In this document: piece by piece, positions 12,609 to 15,372 of the stretch | How the letters are laid out: each line of letters opens with the position of its first letter | Position numbering within the stretch: the stretch's first letter is position 1 | NCBI GenBank assembly: GCA_035527095.1 | Contig: DATLBC010000073.1 | Location: 1 to 15,372, forward strand | Direction of reading: 5' to 3' | Origin: Sva-07 sp035527095 | Lineage (GTDB): Bacteria > Actinomycetota > Acidimicrobiia > Acidimicrobiales > Ilumatobacteraceae | DNA length: 15,372 bases | Notes under the pieces: generated by a model | Seen by the model: the letters and a program-made list of their open reading frames with translations, nothing else | Database searches by the model: none | What the model was told of the DNA's origin: nothing | Translations under genes and position numbers: made by a program

Positions 12609-14181
12609 GGCGGTAGTCCTTGAGGAACTGCCCCCAGATGTGGGTGCCGGTGTTGGTGCCGTCGATGATCGGGTCGACGATGCGGGCGGCGCCGTCGACG
12701 ATGTCGAGCGGCGGGTGGAAGCGATGCTCGGCCTGCTTCTGCTCGGCGATCGCTGCCGGGTCCTCGTCGCTCACCCATCCGGTGTCGACGCTGTTCATGT
12801 GGATGCCCGAAGCGTGATAGTCGGTCGCGGACGTGCGCGTCATCATGTTCAGCGCCGCCTTCGCCATGTTGGTGTGCGGGTGTCGAGTGGTCTTGCAGAG
12901 CCGGTAGAACTGCCCTTCGACCGCTGACACGTTCACCACGTGCTTGTGCTGGCCCGGCGTCGCCTCCATCAACGGCTTCAGTCGAGCGTTGAGGACGAAC
13001 GGCGCCACAGCGTTGACCAATTGGGTCTCGAGCAGTTCGACCGACGACACCTCGTGCAGCAGCAACCTCCACGAGTTCCGCTCGCGCAGGTCGACCTGCT
13101 GGAGGTCCTGATCGAGCCGACCCTCCGGGAACAGCGCATCCTGCGCGACGAGCTCGTCGGGGAGCAACGCCGTCTGCGACAGCGACGCCGCGCGAGTCAG
13201 ACCGGGAAGCGGCGCCGCCTCGGCGAGGGCGACGTCCGCTCCCCCGCTGTCGCCGTCATCGCTGCCGGGAAGCAGGTGATAGCCGCGCAGCCCCTCGTAC
13301 GCACCGACGAGCTGCAGCACCTCGGGCGTCAACGTGTCGAGGGCGGCCTCCTCGCTGTTCATCATGTGACGGTAGAAGTCGGGGGGCCGTCGTACGGTCT
13401 GGCAGGCGTTGTTGACGATGAAGTCGAGCCGATCACGCGTCGTCAGCACGTGGTGGGCGAACGCCTCGACACTCGGCGTGTGGCGTAGATCGAGACCGAA
13501 CACCTCGAGCCGGTCACCCCACTCGTCGAAGTCCGGCTCGGCTGCGTAGCGAGCCGCCGCATCGCGAGGAAAGCGCGTGACGACGATCAGCGATGCGCCG
13601 CAGCGCAACAGCTTGATGCCCGCCTGATAGCCGATCTTCACTCGACCGCCGGTCAACAGCGCCACGGTGCCCGTCAGGTCGGCGAGTTCGGCCCGCTTCG
13701 CAAAGTTGAACTCGGCACAGTCCGGGCAGAGCTGGTCGTAGAAGCGGTGGATCTCGCGGTACTTGACCTTGCAGACGTAGCAGTGCTGTTCGTCGATGGT
13801 CTCTCGGTACGTCGGTTCGTCGACGTCGTGTTGCACGAAGTCCGCCGGGGGTATCGCATTAGGAGTCGTGAACACCGCCTGGTCGCGAAGCGTGCGGATC
13901 CCCGCGCCCGCGAGCACGCCTTCGTCACGTCGCACTCGATCGGAACGGCGCTGTCTCTTCAGCGCCTTGGTGCGGAGCCGACGCACTTCTGGGTCAGGGC
14001 AGAAGACGTCACCGGCCGCGTTGAGTAGCGCCGTCTTCTGCTGCGGGGCGAGGAGCGCAAGGAGCGCTGGCTCCGACGCGACCTTGCGGAGCAGCTCGGT
14101 AGCGTCGAGCAGGCGCTGACGAAACTCGTGATCTGCGACCGGTTCCTGGGCGCCACCGGCGGGCTGCGAAGGAGTGGTCAT
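12595..14181 (-). CDS. SDR-fold protein with N-terminal zinc-ribbon-like motif, atypical active site
   Basis: 528-aa protein in which a short-chain dehydrogenase/reductase domain follows a long N-terminal region. Residues 1-130 are helical and charged; Cys134/Cys137 and Cys152/Cys155 (CYVC...CPDC, 14 residues between pairs) look like a zinc ribbon. The Rossmann fold follows: TGGRVKIGYQAG (177-188), DLRHT near 231, NNACQ (257-261), VNVSAVEG with Ser419, and MNSVDTGWV (462-470). The catalytic Tyr of the YxxxK motif is Thr437 here (TNMAK, Lys441), so ordinary SDR chemistry is doubtful. A long insertion (about 265-375) separates the two halves. HPHTNMAKAALNMMTRTSA is, as far as I recall, conserved in related proteins from bacteria and algae or plants, so the family is real but its function is unknown to me. 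It follows the phosphofructokinase gene by 42 bp on the same strand. Confidence 0.85.
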   Translation of the reverse strand: MTTPSQPAGGAQEPVADHEFRQRLLDATELLRKVASEPALLALLAPQQKTALLNAAGDVFCPDPEVRRLRTKALKRQRRSDRVRRDEGVLAGAGIRTLRDQAVFTTPNAIPPADFVQHDVDEPTYRETIDEQHCYVCKVKYREIHRFYDQLCPDCAEFNFAKRAELADLTGTVALLTGGRVKIGYQAGIKLLRCGASLIVVTRFPRDAAARYAAEPDFDEWGDRLEVFGLDLRHTPSVEAFAHHVLTTRDRLDFIVNNACQTVRRPPDFYRHMMNSEEAALDTLTPEVLQLVGAYEGLRGYHLLPGSDDGDSGGADVALAEAAPLPGLTRAASLSQTALLPDELVAQDALFPEGRLDQDLQQVDLRERNSWRLLLHEVSSVELLETQLVNAVAPFVLNARLKPLMEATPGQHKHVVNVSAVEGQFYRLCKTTRHPHTNMAKAALNMMTRTSATDYHASGIHMNSVDTGWVSDEDPAAIAEQKQAEHRFHPPLDIVDGAARIVDPIIDGTNTGTHIWGQFLKDYRPTDW

Positions 14182-14223
14182 TAACGTCCAGGCTACGCAG
14201 CAGGTTGCAGACCCAGGCGAACC

Positions 14224-15372
14224 TCAGTACAGGAACATGGGCTTACCGCCCACGTGGCGGATCGTCGGCTTGTACAGCTGGGGGTTGTACATCTCACCGA
14301 CGTCGACGCGCTTGACGCCTTCGCCGATCATCGAGATCGGCACGTTGGTGTAGGTGCCGCCGCGCAGGGCGACCATGCGACCCGACTGGCCTTCCATCGC
14401 GAGGTCGGCAGCCATCACGGCGTAGTTGTTGGCGACCATCAGGTCGAGGGAGTCGGGGCTGCCCGAACGCATCAGGTAGCCAATCGTCTGATTGATGATG
14501 TTGATCCCCGTGACCGTATTGAGCATCGAGCCGAGCTGCTCGCCGATGCCGCCCAGCTTGCGGTGCCCGTAGGCATCGGCTTCACCGCGCAGCGACATCT
14601 CGCCGCCTTCGATCACAGCGCCCTCCGAGATCGTGACCATGGCGTAGTTGCTCGGATTGGAGCGACGGTCGTCGACCAGGAACGCAGCCAGGCGGTCGAT
14701 GTCGACCGGTACCTCCGAGATCACGGCTCGGTCGACGCCGGCGAGGTAGGCGGTGATCAGCGAGGTCTCGCCGCTGTACCGACCGAACAGTTCGATCACG
14801 GCGATACGTTCGTGTGAACCGGTACTGGTGCGCAGGTTGCTGATGAACTGGACTCCACGAGTCACGGCCGTCGAGAACCCGATGCAGTAGTCGGTGCCAT
14901 GGACATCGTTGTCCATCGTCTTCGGGATGGCGATCACCGGTACGCCCTCTTGGTGCAACCTCAGACCGTACGACAACGTGTCGTCGCCACCGATCGGGAT
15001 GAGCACGTCGATGCCGAGGGCATCGAGCACCTTGATCGCGTGCGGTGTGAAGTCGTACGGCGGCTCGGCGCCCTCGGGGGCTTCGAGAAAGTCGGGGATG
15101 GCGTCGGCCTTGACCTTGCCCGGATGGGTCCGCGAGCTGTGCAGAATCGTGCCGCCGGTGCGGTCGATCGTGCGCACCCAGGAGGTGTCCATCGGCTGGG
15201 TGAACTCGTCGAGCGACTCGGGATGGTCGGGATTCGCATACAGCAGCCCTGCCCAGCCGCGGCGGAGGCCGAGCACCTCATGGCCTTGTTCCGCAGCTCT
15301 GATCACCACGGCTTTGATGGCGGCGTTGAGGCCCGGGACGTCGCCCCCACCAGTCAGGATTCCAATTCGCAC
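14224..15372 (-). CDS. pfp: 6-phosphofructokinase, probably pyrophosphate-dependent
   Basis: Phosphorylates fructose 6-phosphate to the 1,6-bisphosphate in glycolysis; 382 aa, with a start GTG exactly at the window edge (MRIGILTGGGDVPGLNAAIK is the normal N-terminus, so the gene is probably complete). Seen: phosphate-donor loop TGGGDVPGLN, PIGGDDT (Asp131), PKTMDNDV (Lys151, catalytic Asp154), GTDYCIGFSTA and SGETSLITAYLAG. In this family, Gly at the Asp131 position (E. coli Gly104) goes with ATP, and Asp goes with PPi; Lys at position 151 (E. coli Gly124) is found in PPi enzymes and some ATP enzymes. Both residues here favour PPi, so the reaction may be reversible. The donor is inferred, not proven; a plain ATP-type pfkA annotation is the alternative. 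The TGA at 14224-14226 is 42 bp upstream of the SDR start. Confidence 0.93.
   Translation of the reverse strand: MRIGILTGGGDVPGLNAAIKAVVIRAAEQGHEVLGLRRGWAGLLYANPDHPESLDEFTQPMDTSWVRTIDRTGGTILHSSRTHPGKVKADAIPDFLEAPEGAEPPYDFTPHAIKVLDALGIDVLIPIGGDDTLSYGLRLHQEGVPVIAIPKTMDNDVHGTDYCIGFSTAVTRGVQFISNLRTSTGSHERIAVIELFGRYSGETSLITAYLAGVDRAVISEVPVDIDRLAAFLVDDRRSNPSNYAMVTISEGAVIEGGEMSLRGEADAYGHRKLGGIGEQLGSMLNTVTGINIINQTIGYLMRSGSPDSLDLMVANNYAVMAADLAMEGQSGRMVALRGGTYTNVPISMIGEGVKRVDVGEMYNPQLYKPTIRHVGGKPMFLY

Overview
This is a compact, GC-rich (by eye about two thirds G+C) bacterial chromosome segment. Protein families (EthA-like Baeyer-Villiger monooxygenase, large TetR-controlled arylsulfatase, LppX-like anchored protein, VOC proteins), frequent GTG starts and TANNNT boxes 6-8 nt before start codons (leaderless transcription) point to an actinomycete. 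An Acidimicrobiia/Ilumatobacter-like marine or soil lineage is my best guess, not a proven one. No rRNA, tRNA, CRISPR array, transposase or phage gene was seen.

Layout. (1) 1-1762, minus: a TetR repressor followed one base later by a type I sulfatase cut by the window edge; the repressor's promoter carries an excellent palindromic operator. (2) 1763-2145: a gene-free stretch with two near-identical 42-bp hairpin elements 61 bp apart and an orphan CsoR-type palindrome. (3) 2146-4225, minus: an OmpR-type response regulator and its histidine kinase, 7 bp apart. (4) 4328-6998, plus, divergent from (3): four overlapping genes for a membrane protein with an Asp/His-rich tail, a short Ala/Pro/Thr-rich membrane protein, an ApbE flavin transferase and a ferric-reductase-like haem membrane protein. 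This looks like a two-component-controlled transmembrane electron-transfer module in which the usual FMN-binding partner is missing. (5) 7105-8020, minus: a VOC protein preceded by the decayed 3' end of an alpha/beta-hydrolase gene. (6) 8049-10086, plus: VOC protein, carboxymuconolactone-decarboxylase-like protein and PfkB-type sugar kinase. (7) 10092-11039, minus: a membrane-anchored LppX/LolA-like protein. (8) 11130-12608, plus: an EthA-like flavin monooxygenase. (9) 12595-15372, minus: a phosphofructokinase with pyrophosphate-type signature residues, then an unusual zinc-ribbon SDR protein lacking the canonical catalytic tyrosine.

The most interesting parts are the electron-transfer module with its orphan ApbE and metal-binding-like tail, the hairpin pair plus CsoR-type site in the intergenic stretch, the atypical SDR, and the PPi-type phosphofructokinase. 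All functions are inferred from sequence motifs read by eye; no database search was possible.
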